From Bacillota bacterium (GTDB lineage Bacteria; Bacillota; Dethiobacteria; DTU022), in contig JAAYGO010000305.1 in assembly GCA_012727685.1 (NCBI GenBank), positions 1 through 8,752 on the forward strand: a DNA stretch of 8,752 bases, given 5' to 3'. Within the stretch, counting starts at the first letter, position 1. Every line of letters starts with the position of its first letter. Under the pieces are notes generated by a model, which was not told the DNA's origin, searched no databases, and was given only the letters and a program-made list of their open reading frames with translations. Of this stretch, positions 1 through 6,228 are shown piece after piece. Position numbers and translations under genes: made by a program.

Positions 1-40
1 GGAAAACAGGCTGATTAAAAACGTTCAAATACACTCATCT

Positions 41-1195
41 TTATATCCCCGCCAGGCCGATCTTCAGCAGGCGTGCAGCCTGGGCGGCCGTCTTTTCCAG
101 CAGGGCTGCCGTTTGGGCCATGGCTTCGGCGAGAGTGAGCGGGCCATCGGTGATCGAGAGCATGGCGCTAATCCCCGCAGAGCGGGCTTCCTCCGGGTCG
201 AGCTTGACCGAGCCGGCCAGAACCAGCACCGGAACTTGATGCGCCTGCGCCAGCCGGGCCACCCCCACGGGGACTTTGCCGCGCAGGGATTGCCGGTTGA
301 TTTCTCCTTCCCCGGTGATCACCAGCTTTACCCCGCCCTCGTCCAGAAGGGCCGGCAAGCCGGTCAACTCCATGATCGTTTCGACACCGGGCACCAGCCT
401 GCCGCCCAGGATGGCCAGCCCGGCTCCGATGCCCCCCGCGGCGCCCCCGCCGGGCAGCAGCGACACATCATAGTTCAAATCTCTTTTCACCACGGCGGCG
501 AAATGCCGCAAGGCTTGATCCAAAAAGGGCAGTTGTTCCGGCTTAGCCCCTTTCTGCGGTGCGTACACATAAGCCGCTCCCTCGGGACCGAACAACGGGT
601 TGTCCACATCACAGCCGGCGACCAGGTTAATCTTCGAAAGGAGCGCCCTGGCATCATCCACATCAATTGAATCCAAATCGTGCAGGGAGGCGGCGCCCCG
701 GCCAATTTCGCGGCCGTGTTTATCCAGCAGCCTGGCGCCCAGGGCTTGCAATATGCCCGCACCGGCATCGCTGCAGGCGCTGCCTCCGAGGCCGACAAAA
801 ACAGTGCGGCAGCCGCTGGCGATGGCCTCCCGGATCAGCTCGCCGGTGCCGAAACTGGTTGCTTGAAGCGGGTCCCGCTGCTCCGGCGGTACCAGGGCCA
901 GGCCTGATGCCGCAGCCACTTCCACAACTACGGTGGCGCCATCGCCGGTGAGACCCCAGAAAGCATCCACCGGCCCGCCCAGGGGGCCGGTCACCGTTTT
1001 ATGATAGATGCGCCCCCCGGTGGCCTGCACAATGCATGCGGTGGTGCCGTCCCCGCCGTCGGCGAGGGGCAGCTCATGAATTACCCACTCGGGAAAAACC
1101 GCTCTCCAGCCCCGGGCTACAGCCGCCGCCGCTTCGGCGGCGCTGAGGGAACCTTTAAAAGCGTTTGGAGCCACGATCACCCGGCTCTGCCTCAC
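41..1195 (-). CDS. glxK: Glycerate kinase (GlxK/GarK family)
   Basis: Phosphorylates D-glycerate with ATP, feeding glycerate from glyoxylate, serine or sugar-acid breakdown into lower glycolysis; cytosolic. Family members of this type usually make 2-phosphoglycerate. The 384 residues match the usual family length. The N-terminus reads VIVAPNAFKGSLSA, followed by LPLADGGDGT near residue 43. A glycine-rich FVGLGGSACSDAGAG lies near residues 133-147, GGGAAGGIGAGLAILGG near 250, and VITGEGEINRQSLRGKVP near 292, all hallmarks of the family. The GTG start at 1195 is fixed by GGAGGTG seven bases upstream. The gene lies 79 bases after the response regulator on the same strand, so it may be cotranscribed, but no functional link to signalling is visible. 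The family call is firm; glxK versus garK as symbol is arbitrary. No clear terminator is seen in the 40 bases left downstream. Confidence 0.93.
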   Translation of the reverse strand: MRQSRVIVAPNAFKGSLSAAEAAAAVARGWRAVFPEWVIHELPLADGGDGTTACIVQATGGRIYHKTVTGPLGGPVDAFWGLTGDGATVVVEVAAASGLALVPPEQRDPLQATSFGTGELIREAIASGCRTVFVGLGGSACSDAGAGILQALGARLLDKHGREIGRGAASLHDLDSIDVDDARALLSKINLVAGCDVDNPLFGPEGAAYVYAPQKGAKPEQLPFLDQALRHFAAVVKRDLNYDVSLLPGGGAAGGIGAGLAILGGRLVPGVETIMELTGLPALLDEGGVKLVITGEGEINRQSLRGKVPVGVARLAQAHQVPVLVLAGSVKLDPEEARSAGISAMLSITDGPLTLAEAMAQTAALLEKTAAQAARLLKIGLAGI

Positions 1196-1274
1196 TTAAC
1201 CGCACCTCCGGCCCAATCGATTTCACGGCAGTAAAAGGTGAAGAACCCGGCAACAAGAGCAGGCAAAGGAGAGC

Positions 1275-1640
1275 CTACTGCAGGTACTCTTTCAGCACAT
1301 CCCATAACTCCTGCGGCCGAAATGGCTTGGTCATGTACGCATTGGCGCCCGCTTCCAGGGCCCGCTGCCGGTCTTCTTCCTCCACCCTGGCGGTTAGGAC
1401 TACGACCGGGATATCCCTGGTCGCGGCATCGCCTCTCAGGGCTTTTAATACTTCGAACCCGTCCACCTTGGGCAACAGGAGGTCCAGGAGAATCAAATCC
1501 GGTTTTTCTTTGGCGATGAAATTAAGGGCGTCCTCGCCGTTTTCCACTACCGCCACCTCATAGCCGGCGGCGTCAAGGCAGGTCCTGACTCCAAGGATAA
1601 TATTCTGCTCGTCTTCTACCAGCAATACTTTTTTGCCCAT
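1275..1640 (-). CDS. Stand-alone receiver-domain response regulator
   Basis: A CheY/Spo0F-like phosphoacceptor protein of 121 residues, consisting of a receiver domain and nothing else. Visible residues are the acidic pair E9-D10 in LLVEDE, phosphoacceptor D53 in LILLDLLLPKVDG, conserved T83 in VVLTAR and K105 in AYMTKPF. The usual C-terminal DNA-binding or enzyme domain is absent and the gene stops cleanly with TAG, so it is a true single-domain regulator rather than an obvious truncation. It would act by protein contact or as a relay step. The ATG at 1640 has a perfect AGGAGGT seven bases upstream. The PAS histidine kinase just upstream on the same strand is the likely partner (inference from adjacency). 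Three direct repeats of TAGAACAT lie in its promoter region, suggesting its transcription is controlled separately from the kinase. Confidence 0.95.
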   Translation of the reverse strand: MGKKVLLVEDEQNIILGVRTCLDAAGYEVAVVENGEDALNFIAKEKPDLILLDLLLPKVDGFEVLKALRGDAATRDIPVVVLTARVEEEDRQRALEAGANAYMTKPFRPQELWDVLKEYLQ

Positions 1641-1672
1641 AGACTAAACCTCCTAAAATAAAATTTTTTTTA

Positions 1673-1705
1673 TAGAACATTTTTAATAGAACATGCTTAG
1701 AACAT
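1673..1705. repeat. Three direct TAGAACAT repeats before the response regulator gene
   Basis: Exact 8-base copies lie at 1673-1680, 1687-1694 and 1698-1705 (ATGTTCTA when read on the coding strand), with start-to-start spacings of 14 and 11 bases. They sit 33 to 65 bases upstream of the regulator ATG. The copy nearest the gene overlaps a TATAAA-like -10 (1674 down to 1669), and no good -35 hexamer is present. This layout suits operator sites for a regulator, but no protein is identified. Confidence 0.5.
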
Positions 1706-1742
1706 TGAGTGCGAGAAGCTGAAAACCCATCTGCCAACCACA

Positions 1743-1957
1743 CTTCTGATGGTGCCCCCGCTGGAGGGGTATGGGGGCTACACTGAAAATAGGCTCGATT
1801 GCTTACCATTCTTGTCACTGAGAGTTGGAGTGACTGCGAACGAGTGGCTAGATGTGTACCCTTATCCTGCCCCTCCCCCCAAGTGGCGAAGAGAGATTAC
1901 GAACGTCAGCATCTTCATCCTTCTGATGGTGGCCACGGCTGGGGCGTGGCAGCCTAC
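1743..1957. repeat. Pair of imperfect direct repeats with hairpins (kinase-regulator gap)
   Basis: The 313-base gap between the kinase and regulator genes (1641-1953) has no credible gene. It holds two copies of a repeat of about 39 bases, at 1743-1781 and 1920-1957, 177 bases apart. Both begin with the exact 12-mer CTTCTGATGGTG and end in CTAC. Each forms a hairpin with a different sequence: GCCCCC (1754-1759) pairs with GGGGGC (1773-1778) in the first, and GCCACG (1932-1937) pairs with CGTGGC (1945-1950) in the second. The second copy contains the kinase stop codon. Between them is another hairpin, GTCACT (1814-1819) with AGTGAC (1829-1834). No T-run follows on either strand, so these are not intrinsic terminators. 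Confidence 0.6.
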
Positions 1958-3021
1958 TCCTTCTGAAACACGGGCAAGGTAAAGGTAAAGGTAGTCCCCT
2001 TCCCTTCTTCACTTTCCACCCAGATCTCGCCCCCGTGGGCCATCACGATCTCCTTGGCGATGGCCAGACCCAGCCCTGCACCACCCGTGGGCTTGCCCGG
2101 TTTGCGCACCTGGATATATTTCCGGAATATTTTTTCCATGTTTTCTTTCGAAATACCGCACCCGGTATCCTGGACCGAGAAAAAAAGGCGCCTCCCCTTT
2201 GGGCGCACTTTTATGGTAATTGTTCCCCCGCTGTCGGTATAGCGCAGGGCATTGCCGATCAGGTTGGTCAAAATCCAGACCGCCTTGTTAAAATCGGCCG
2301 CCACCGGCGGCAATTCCGGCGAAAGGTCGATAATCAGGGCAATCCCTTTGTTTTCGGCCTGGATCTTCATCGGCCTGACTGCTTCCTGCACCAGCTCCGC
2401 CACATCCACAATCTCGGGCTCAATATGAATTGTTCCCGATTCGATCCGGGATAGCTCCAGCAGGTTATCGATCAGCCTGGTGAGCCGATCACAATCGGCA
2501 CCGATCGCCTCGATCACTTCTTTCCCCCGCGGCGTCAAATCGCCGAGAAGACCTTCCTTGAGCATCTCCACGCCAATAATAATGGAGGTCAGCGGGGTGC
2601 GGAACTCGTGCGACACCACCGATACGAAATCGTTTTTAATCTTCTCCATTTCATGGAAACGGGTCACATCGGTGAGCTGGACCAGAGCACCCCAGAGCCG
2701 CCCCTCCCGGCGAATGGGATTGATGGCGATTTTAAAAAAATAACGGTGATCGAGGCGCTTAAATTTAACCGTGGCGTTTTCGTAAGAACAGGCTAAGGGT
2801 TCATTCCGGGTAAAAACATCATCCAGAAGCTGCACGATCTTGTTAATCCCTGTTACCTCCTGCAGGGTCTTGACCTGCGCCTCCGCCGGGCTAACTCCGA
2901 AAATCTGCGCAGCCTGCTCATTCATCCAGGCCACGGTTTGGGAGCGGTCGACGATGAACAGGGCATCGGAAAGGTATTTTTCAATCGTATCGAGGCTGAC
3001 CGGTTCCGGTAAAGTAGCCAA
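1954..3021 (-). CDS. Soluble PAS-domain sensor histidine kinase
   Basis: A two-component sensor kinase of 355 residues that autophosphorylates on histidine and passes phosphate to a response regulator. No transmembrane segment or signal peptide is seen, so it should sense a cytoplasmic signal through its PAS domain (about residues 10-120). The HisKA domain holds the phosphorylatable H138 in FVSVVSHEFRTPLTSI. The HATPase_c domain shows an N-box NLIGNALRYT (253-262), a G1 box DTGCGI (285-290) and a G2 box GGAGLGLAIAKEI (313-325). All catalytic motifs look intact. The TTG start at 3021 is supported by AAAGGTGG about seven bases upstream; the first ATG in frame would cut into the PAS domain. It has its own promoter (see 3126-3134). 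The receiver protein downstream is its probable target. The PAS ligand cannot be read from sequence. Confidence 0.93.
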   Translation of the reverse strand: MATLPEPVSLDTIEKYLSDALFIVDRSQTVAWMNEQAAQIFGVSPAEAQVKTLQEVTGINKIVQLLDDVFTRNEPLACSYENATVKFKRLDHRYFFKIAINPIRREGRLWGALVQLTDVTRFHEMEKIKNDFVSVVSHEFRTPLTSIIIGVEMLKEGLLGDLTPRGKEVIEAIGADCDRLTRLIDNLLELSRIESGTIHIEPEIVDVAELVQEAVRPMKIQAENKGIALIIDLSPELPPVAADFNKAVWILTNLIGNALRYTDSGGTITIKVRPKGRRLFFSVQDTGCGISKENMEKIFRKYIQVRKPGKPTGGAGLGLAIAKEIVMAHGGEIWVESEEGKGTTFTFTLPVFQKE

Positions 3022-3069
3022 GCAACCGCCACCTTTCTATGGACAAGGTCTGCAAGGTGGTAAAAAATA

Positions 3070-3095
3070 CCGGCTCCATTGCTTCAATATGCCGG
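3070..3095 (-). other. Nested hairpin in the kinase leader
   Basis: In the predicted untranslated leader, CCGGC (3070-3074) pairs with GCCGG (3091-3095), and a smaller ATTG/CAAT stem nests inside it. It lies between the promoter and the ribosome binding site. There is no T-run, so it is not an attenuator of the standard kind. Confidence 0.3.
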
Positions 3096-3125
3096 AATTG
3101 ATAAATGGTCCCTTAAATATTTTCC

Positions 3126-3134
3126 ATTATATCA
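3126..3134 (-). promoter_or_regulatory. TG-extended -10 promoter for the PAS kinase gene
   Basis: Read on the minus strand, TGATATAAT is a perfect TATAAT box with the TGn extension. A weak -35 (TTTTAA, 3154 down to 3149) sits 17 bases upstream. Transcription would start near 3119, giving a leader of about 98 bases before the TTG start. The surroundings are markedly AT-rich compared with the coding sequence, as expected for a promoter. Confidence 0.6.
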
Positions 3135-3185
3135 TTTTCATATTTTGTTTAAAAGCCTATTTGTCCAGTTTTCCAGTTTCCGATG

Positions 3186-3584
3186 TTAAAATATATTTTC
3201 GGCCACGTACCATTTGCCGTCCTCTTTAATCATCCTGAGCCGGTCGCTATTGGTCCGCACAGCTCCCATTAACGAAAGGGTCACCGTGATCTCCACCTGC
3301 GCTTCGTTTGGAGAAATTTGTTCAACCCGGTCAATGGAATAATCAATTAATTGGATCATCTCGACAAAGCTGCGGGTGAACTCCAGCTCTTCCGCGCTCA
3401 TTTCCCCGGTCCGGCAATAACTGAGCATCAGATCAAAATCGCCGCTTTTAAAGGCCTCCAGGTAGGCTTCCGCCAGCCTTTGCGGTGCAGACTGGGGGCT
3501 GCGCTTAAAAAGCGAACAGCCGTGCACGAGCAGCAGGACAAACAAAAAAACCGCGGCCAACTCCATGACGACTTTTTTGGTCAT
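3186..3584 (-). CDS. Small lipoprotein with NTF2-like/DUF4878-like domain
   Basis: A 132-residue predicted lipoprotein of unknown function. The N-terminus is MTKK followed by a hydrophobic run (about residues 9-20) and a lipobox ending LLVHGC, so the mature protein would begin at lipid-modified C23 and face outward. His at -2 of the lipobox is unusual but tolerable. The rest reads like a compact NTF2/DUF4878-type fold: an amphipathic helix, AEAYLEAFKSGDFDLMLSYC (near residues 38-57), then beta strands, closing with the typical KEDGKWYV. The ATG at 3584 has AGGAGG ten bases upstream. It is the first of four genes reading leftward, but the kinase after it has its own promoter. A role as an extracytoplasmic partner of the kinase is only a guess, since that kinase is soluble. 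Confidence 0.8.
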   Translation of the reverse strand: MTKKVVMELAAVFLFVLLLVHGCSLFKRSPQSAPQRLAEAYLEAFKSGDFDLMLSYCRTGEMSAEELEFTRSFVEMIQLIDYSIDRVEQISPNEAQVEITVTLSLMGAVRTNSDRLRMIKEDGKWYVAENIF

Positions 3585-3695
3585 GCTTTTCGGGCCTCCT
3601 ATGGAGAAAAACTCTTTACGCTATTGTATTAAGCGGGACAAAGCAAAAATACCGCGCCAAAGCCCCGGATGATTCTTTGCCGGAGAAGGTCTGCT

Positions 3696-3735
3696 CTGAA
3701 AACGCGGCAGGCGGATTCAGCCCCCTCACCTGACC
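3696..3735 (+). repeat. Degenerate dispersed repeat, copy A
   Basis: These 40 bases align with the reverse complement of 8521-8559 at about 32 of 41 columns by eye, with two single-base gaps. Shared blocks include CTGAAAA, GGCAG, TTCAG and CCCCTCACC. The other copy runs straight into the CCCTAACCCTCTC palindromic repeat upstream of argJ, so this is probably an eroded relative of that element. Confidence 0.5.
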
Positions 3736-3916
3736 GTGGCACCATTTTCATCTTTTTGCCGGCTTCCCTGCTGGGGGGTGCATGGGCGTCTCTCCAAAAT
3801 GCGGCAGCTGCTTTTAATATCCTTCGCTCCGCGAAGGATAACATAGGTTTAAACCGGAGTGGGAGAAAAACCATCTGAACACCGCGTAAGTTTTTTAAAC
3901 GGTACTTTGTAAATTG

Positions 3917-3925
3917 TGTTATGAT
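3917..3925 (+). promoter_or_regulatory. TG-extended -10 promoter for the DUF456 gene
   Basis: TGTTATGAT carries a five-of-six -10 box (TATGAT) with the TGn extension, 29 bases before the GTG start. No recognisable -35 hexamer stands at the usual distance, which extended -10 promoters can tolerate. The ribosome binding site GGAGGTG (3943-3949) follows at a proper distance. Confidence 0.5.
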
Positions 3926-3954
3926 TAAAAAGGTGGAGAGCTGGAGGTGCAGCG

Positions 3955-4431
3955 GTGGAGATTGCGGCTTTGATTTTGGCCTCTGTTCTATTCGTGGTGG
4001 GCGTGATCGGCTCCTTCGCCCCGGTGCTGCCGGGATCGCCGCTCATCTGGCTCGGCATGCTCCTTTACGCCCTGCTTACGGGATTTGAACCGTTCAGCAT
4101 CCTTTTCTTTGTCCTCCAGGGCTTGCTGGCCCTGGCGGTGATGGGGGTGGATTACCTGGCCACGGCGCTGGGCAGCAAACGTCTAGGAGGCAGCAAAGCC
4201 GCTTTATGGGGCTCAATGCTGGGGCTGCTGGTCGGGTTTTTCTACTTCCCGATCGGGCTGCTGGTGGGACCCTTTCTCGGTGCGGTCCTCTTCGATCTTA
4301 TCTTTTCACGCAAACCAGAACAGGCGGTCCGGGCCGGGCTCGGGGCGACCATCGGTTTCTGGCTCGGATTTCCCTTCAAGCTGGCCCTGGAACTGATCAT
4401 GATCGTCTGGTTTTTCATCACCATCTTCTAA
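3955..4431 (+). CDS. DUF456 family membrane protein
   Basis: A 158-residue, almost wholly hydrophobic protein matching the DUF456 family in length and pattern. The N-terminal segment carries the family signature GSFAPVLPGSPLIWLGMLLY (residues 20-39). Several further membrane segments follow (roughly 48-70, 82-115 and 132-156), separated by short polar loops such as GSKRLGGSK and SRKPEQAVR, with a glycine-zipper-like run GLLVGFFYFPIGLLVGPFLG (88-107). The function of this family is unknown and nothing nearby clarifies it. The GTG start at 3955 has GGAGG seven bases upstream. It is the only plus-strand gene in the window, with its own promoter, and converges with argD 156 bases away. Confidence 0.88.
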   Translation: MEIAALILASVLFVVGVIGSFAPVLPGSPLIWLGMLLYALLTGFEPFSILFFVLQGLLALAVMGVDYLATALGSKRLGGSKAALWGSMLGLLVGFFYFPIGLLVGPFLGAVLFDLIFSRKPEQAVRAGLGATIGFWLGFPFKLALELIMIVWFFITIF

Positions 4432-4489
4432 ACTCCATCGGTAAACCTTACGCTTCCCCTAGCTATCCCCGATAAAATGATTTGCACCG

Positions 4490-4516
4490 CCTTGCCGGAG
4501 AACAGGGCCGGCAAGG
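4490..4516. other. Perfect 9-bp hairpin between convergent genes
   Basis: CCTTGCCGG (4490-4498) and CCGGCAAGG (4508-4516) form a perfect GC-rich stem with a 9-base loop, in the gap where the DUF456 gene and argD converge. No T-run follows on the plus strand and only a weak AT stretch follows on the minus strand, so it is not a textbook intrinsic terminator. Its position still suggests a role in ending or protecting both transcripts. A smaller CTCCT/AGGAG hairpin lies at 4528-4542. Confidence 0.4.
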
Positions 4517-4587
4517 GGCTGCGCCGCCTCCTAAGTAAGGAGAGAAGGGAAAGATGCTCATCTCCCTGGATTAATGCGCCGCCTGCT

Positions 4588-5793
4588 TCAGATGGACCCT
4601 TCCCCTCGCTCCTCCAGTGCGCGGCACACCTGATCCAGGATCTCCGCAGCCTGGTCAAGCTGCTGCTCTGTCGCAATCAGGGGCGGCAACAGGCGAATCA
4701 CCCGCTCCCCGGCTGCGTTGACGATCAGGCCCAGCTCCTGGCAGCGTCGCTGCGCCTCCTGGGCAAGGGGCTCTTTCAGCTCCAGGCCGTTCATAAACCC
4801 CATGCCCCGCTTCTCCGCGATCAGATCCGGGTGGGCTGCTGCCAGCCGCTCCAGCTTCTCGTTCCAGATTTGCGCCCTGGCAGCCACCTCTGCCTTGAAT
4901 GAAGGCTCCAGCAGCGTCTCCAAAACGGCCCGGGCCGCGGCGCAGGCGACCGGGTTGCCGCCAAAGGTGGAAGCGTGATCTCCCGGCTGGAAGGCGGCAG
5001 CCACCTCTTCCCGGGCCATCATCGCCCCGATAGGCAGGCCGCCACCCAGGCCCTTGGCCGCTGTGATAATATCCGGCTCCACGCCCCAGTGCTCGTAAGC
5101 CCACAGCTTCCCGGTGCGCCCCATGCCGCATTGCACCTCGTCAAAAATCAGCAGGGCGCCGTAGCGATCGCACAGATCGCGCAGGCCGCGCAGGAAAGCA
5201 GCCTCCGCCACGTAGACACCGCCTTCCCCCTGGACCGGCTCAATCATGACCGCCGCGGTCTGCTCATCGATCAGCCCGGCAAACGAAGCGAGATCGTTAA
5301 AGTGGGCAAAGCTGAACCCTTCCACGAGGGGCTCAAAACCCTTGTGGTATTTCTGCTGTCCGGTCGCGCTGAGCGCACCCAGGGTCCGGCCGTGGAAGGA
5401 ACGGTAAGCGGCGACCATTTTATAGCGCCCCCGGCCGTATTTCCGGGCCAGCTTGATAGCCGCTTCATTGGCCTCGGCCCCGCTGTTGGCGAAGAAGACC
5501 CGGCCGGCACAACTGTTTTCCACGAGCAGGCGGGCCAGCTCGATCTGCGGCCCTGTGTAATAGAGGTTGGAGGCGTGGAGCAAACGGGCTGCCTGCTCCT
5601 TGATCGCCTTCACCACCGCCGGGTGGCAGTGGCCGAGCACGTTGACCGCGATGCCGCCGACAAAATCGAGGTATTGCCGCCCTGTGTCATCCCAGACCAG
5701 GGCTCCCTCCCCGCGCTCGATCAGCAGGGTTTTCCCCGGCTGCCGGTTGTAGGTGTTGATTATATACCTGGCTTCCTGTTCCTGCAAATTCAT
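4588..5793 (-). CDS. argD: Acetylornithine aminotransferase
   Basis: PLP-dependent class III aminotransferase that moves an amino group between glutamate and N-acetylglutamate semialdehyde/N-acetylornithine in arginine synthesis; cytosolic. With the chosen start it has 401 residues, the usual length. Visible motifs are GGIAVNVLGHCHP near residue 46, cofactor phosphate loop SGAEANEAA (104-112), FHGRTLG (133-139), the PLP-ring aspartate in IFDEVQCGMGRTG (D218), the Schiff-base lysine K247 in AAKGLGGGLP, and STFGGNP near 275. A GTG at 5805 would add four residues, but that GTG lies inside AGGCGGTGA, a near-perfect ribosome binding site eight bases before the ATG at 5793, so the ATG is preferred. 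It is the last gene of the argJ-argB-argD cluster, separated from argB by an inserted element. It may be read through that element or from a local promoter; a CATAAT box lies upstream without a good -35. Confidence 0.95.
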   Translation of the reverse strand: MNLQEQEARYIINTYNRQPGKTLLIERGEGALVWDDTGRQYLDFVGGIAVNVLGHCHPAVVKAIKEQAARLLHASNLYYTGPQIELARLLVENSCAGRVFFANSGAEANEAAIKLARKYGRGRYKMVAAYRSFHGRTLGALSATGQQKYHKGFEPLVEGFSFAHFNDLASFAGLIDEQTAAVMIEPVQGEGGVYVAEAAFLRGLRDLCDRYGALLIFDEVQCGMGRTGKLWAYEHWGVEPDIITAAKGLGGGLPIGAMMAREEVAAAFQPGDHASTFGGNPVACAAARAVLETLLEPSFKAEVAARAQIWNEKLERLAAAHPDLIAEKRGMGFMNGLELKEPLAQEAQRRCQELGLIVNAAGERVIRLLPPLIATEQQLDQAAEILDQVCRALEERGEGSI

Positions 5794-5934
5794 CGATCGC
5801 TTCACCGCCTGTGATTTTATTATGACTTAGACTAACATACTCGTTTTGTTTGTTGGCGGCTTTAAGGCTTAATGTCAGGCTACTCGCGGGAAAGGACAGC
5901 GACTCGCCTGCGGCCTTTCGCTTAGGCTCCCCTC

Positions 5935-5960
5935 GACAGTCGCCATCCATGGCTCCTGTC
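5935..5960. other. Near-perfect 26-base hairpin inside the element
   Basis: GACAG pairs with CTGTC and GCCAT with ATGGC, interrupted by a symmetric TC/TC mismatch and closed by a two-base CC turn. It reads nearly the same on both strands. It lies close to the left terminal repeat and may be a folding or recognition structure of the element. Confidence 0.5.
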
Positions 5961-5978
5961 TCGGCGGCCTGCCAAATT

Positions 5979-6099
5979 GAGATGTGAGAGATGAGAAGTT
6001 GGAAGTGAGATTACATTAGATACTTTTAGTGTATAAACCTCAGCAAGAAAAACATGATAAATTTTTCTCACTTCTAACATCCCACTTCTCACTTCTCAT
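5979..6099. repeat. Inverted minisatellite tracts (GAAGTGAGA type)
   Basis: The left tract (5979-6010) is built from units such as GAGATGTGAGAGATGAGAAG; the right tract (6066-6099) carries the complementary TCTCACTTCT units. They are separated by about 55 AT-rich bases, so the transcript could fold into a long imperfect stem. They sit symmetrically inside the element at 5852-6177. Confidence 0.6.
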
Positions 6100-6220
6100 A
6101 AGCCCTGCTCCAGGCCTTGCCTCGCCGGTCCTTTCTGCCGCTCGGGCGCAATGACATTTCGCCTTAGAGCCGCCAACGCAAGTTAAGCCGTTATGTTAAA
6201 TTATAAAATGTCTTAACCGT

Positions 6221-6227
6221 ACCTCCT
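6221..6227 (-). promoter_or_regulatory. Orphan ribosome binding site after argB
   Basis: Read on the minus strand, AGGAGGT starts one base after the argB TAG stop, but no start codon opens a gene at the proper distance (GGTTAAGACA follows). A TATAAT box lies at 6205 down to 6200 without a -35. This may be a relic of a former gene start now displaced by the insertion. Confidence 0.45.
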
Positions 6228-6228
6228 G

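Larger units (their letters stand above)
3585..3954. other. Divergent intergenic region with hairpin and repeat remnant
   Basis: These 370 bases separate the leftward lipoprotein gene from the rightward DUF456 gene. No credible gene was found; the longest open frame (minus strand, 3629-3874) has a composition unlike a real protein. The region contains a perfect 9-bp inverted repeat, TATCCTTCG (3818-3826) with CGAAGGATA (3832-3840), 5-base loop, without a T-run on either side. It also holds a degenerate copy of a dispersed repeat (3696-3735) and the promoter of the DUF456 gene near its right end. Confidence 0.55.
5852..6177. mobile_element. MITE-like element with 26-bp terminal inverted repeats, between argB and argD
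   Basis: The left end (5852-5877, starting GTTGGCGGCT) and the right end (6152-6177, ending AGCCGCCAAC) are inverted copies matching at 23 of 26 positions. Inward, further blocks stay in mirrored register: GAAAGGAC at 5890 against GTCCTTTC at 6128-6135, and GGCCT at 5912 against AGGCC at 6112. The middle holds an inverted pair of GAAGTGAGA-type minisatellite tracts (5979-6010 and 6066-6099). A near-palindromic hairpin lies at 5935-5960. No protein is encoded, as in a non-autonomous element. No target duplication was clear by eye. The element fills most of the 435 bases between argB and argD. Confidence 0.65.

Noticed and set aside
3629..3874. 81-residue minus-strand open frame in the divergent gap
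   Set aside because: No ribosome binding site, repeats and a hairpin run through it, and the residue composition resembles translated GC-rich non-coding DNA.
4432..4560. Small minus-strand frame after argD (starts MSIFPFSPY, about 32 residues)
   Set aside because: The AGGGAG before it touches the start codon with no spacing, it runs through a 9-bp hairpin, and nothing supports it as a protein.
4975..5814. Long plus-strand frame opposite argD (279 residues)
   Set aside because: It is the antisense shadow of argD. The argD frame carries all aminotransferase motifs; the opposite frame has no recognisable domain.
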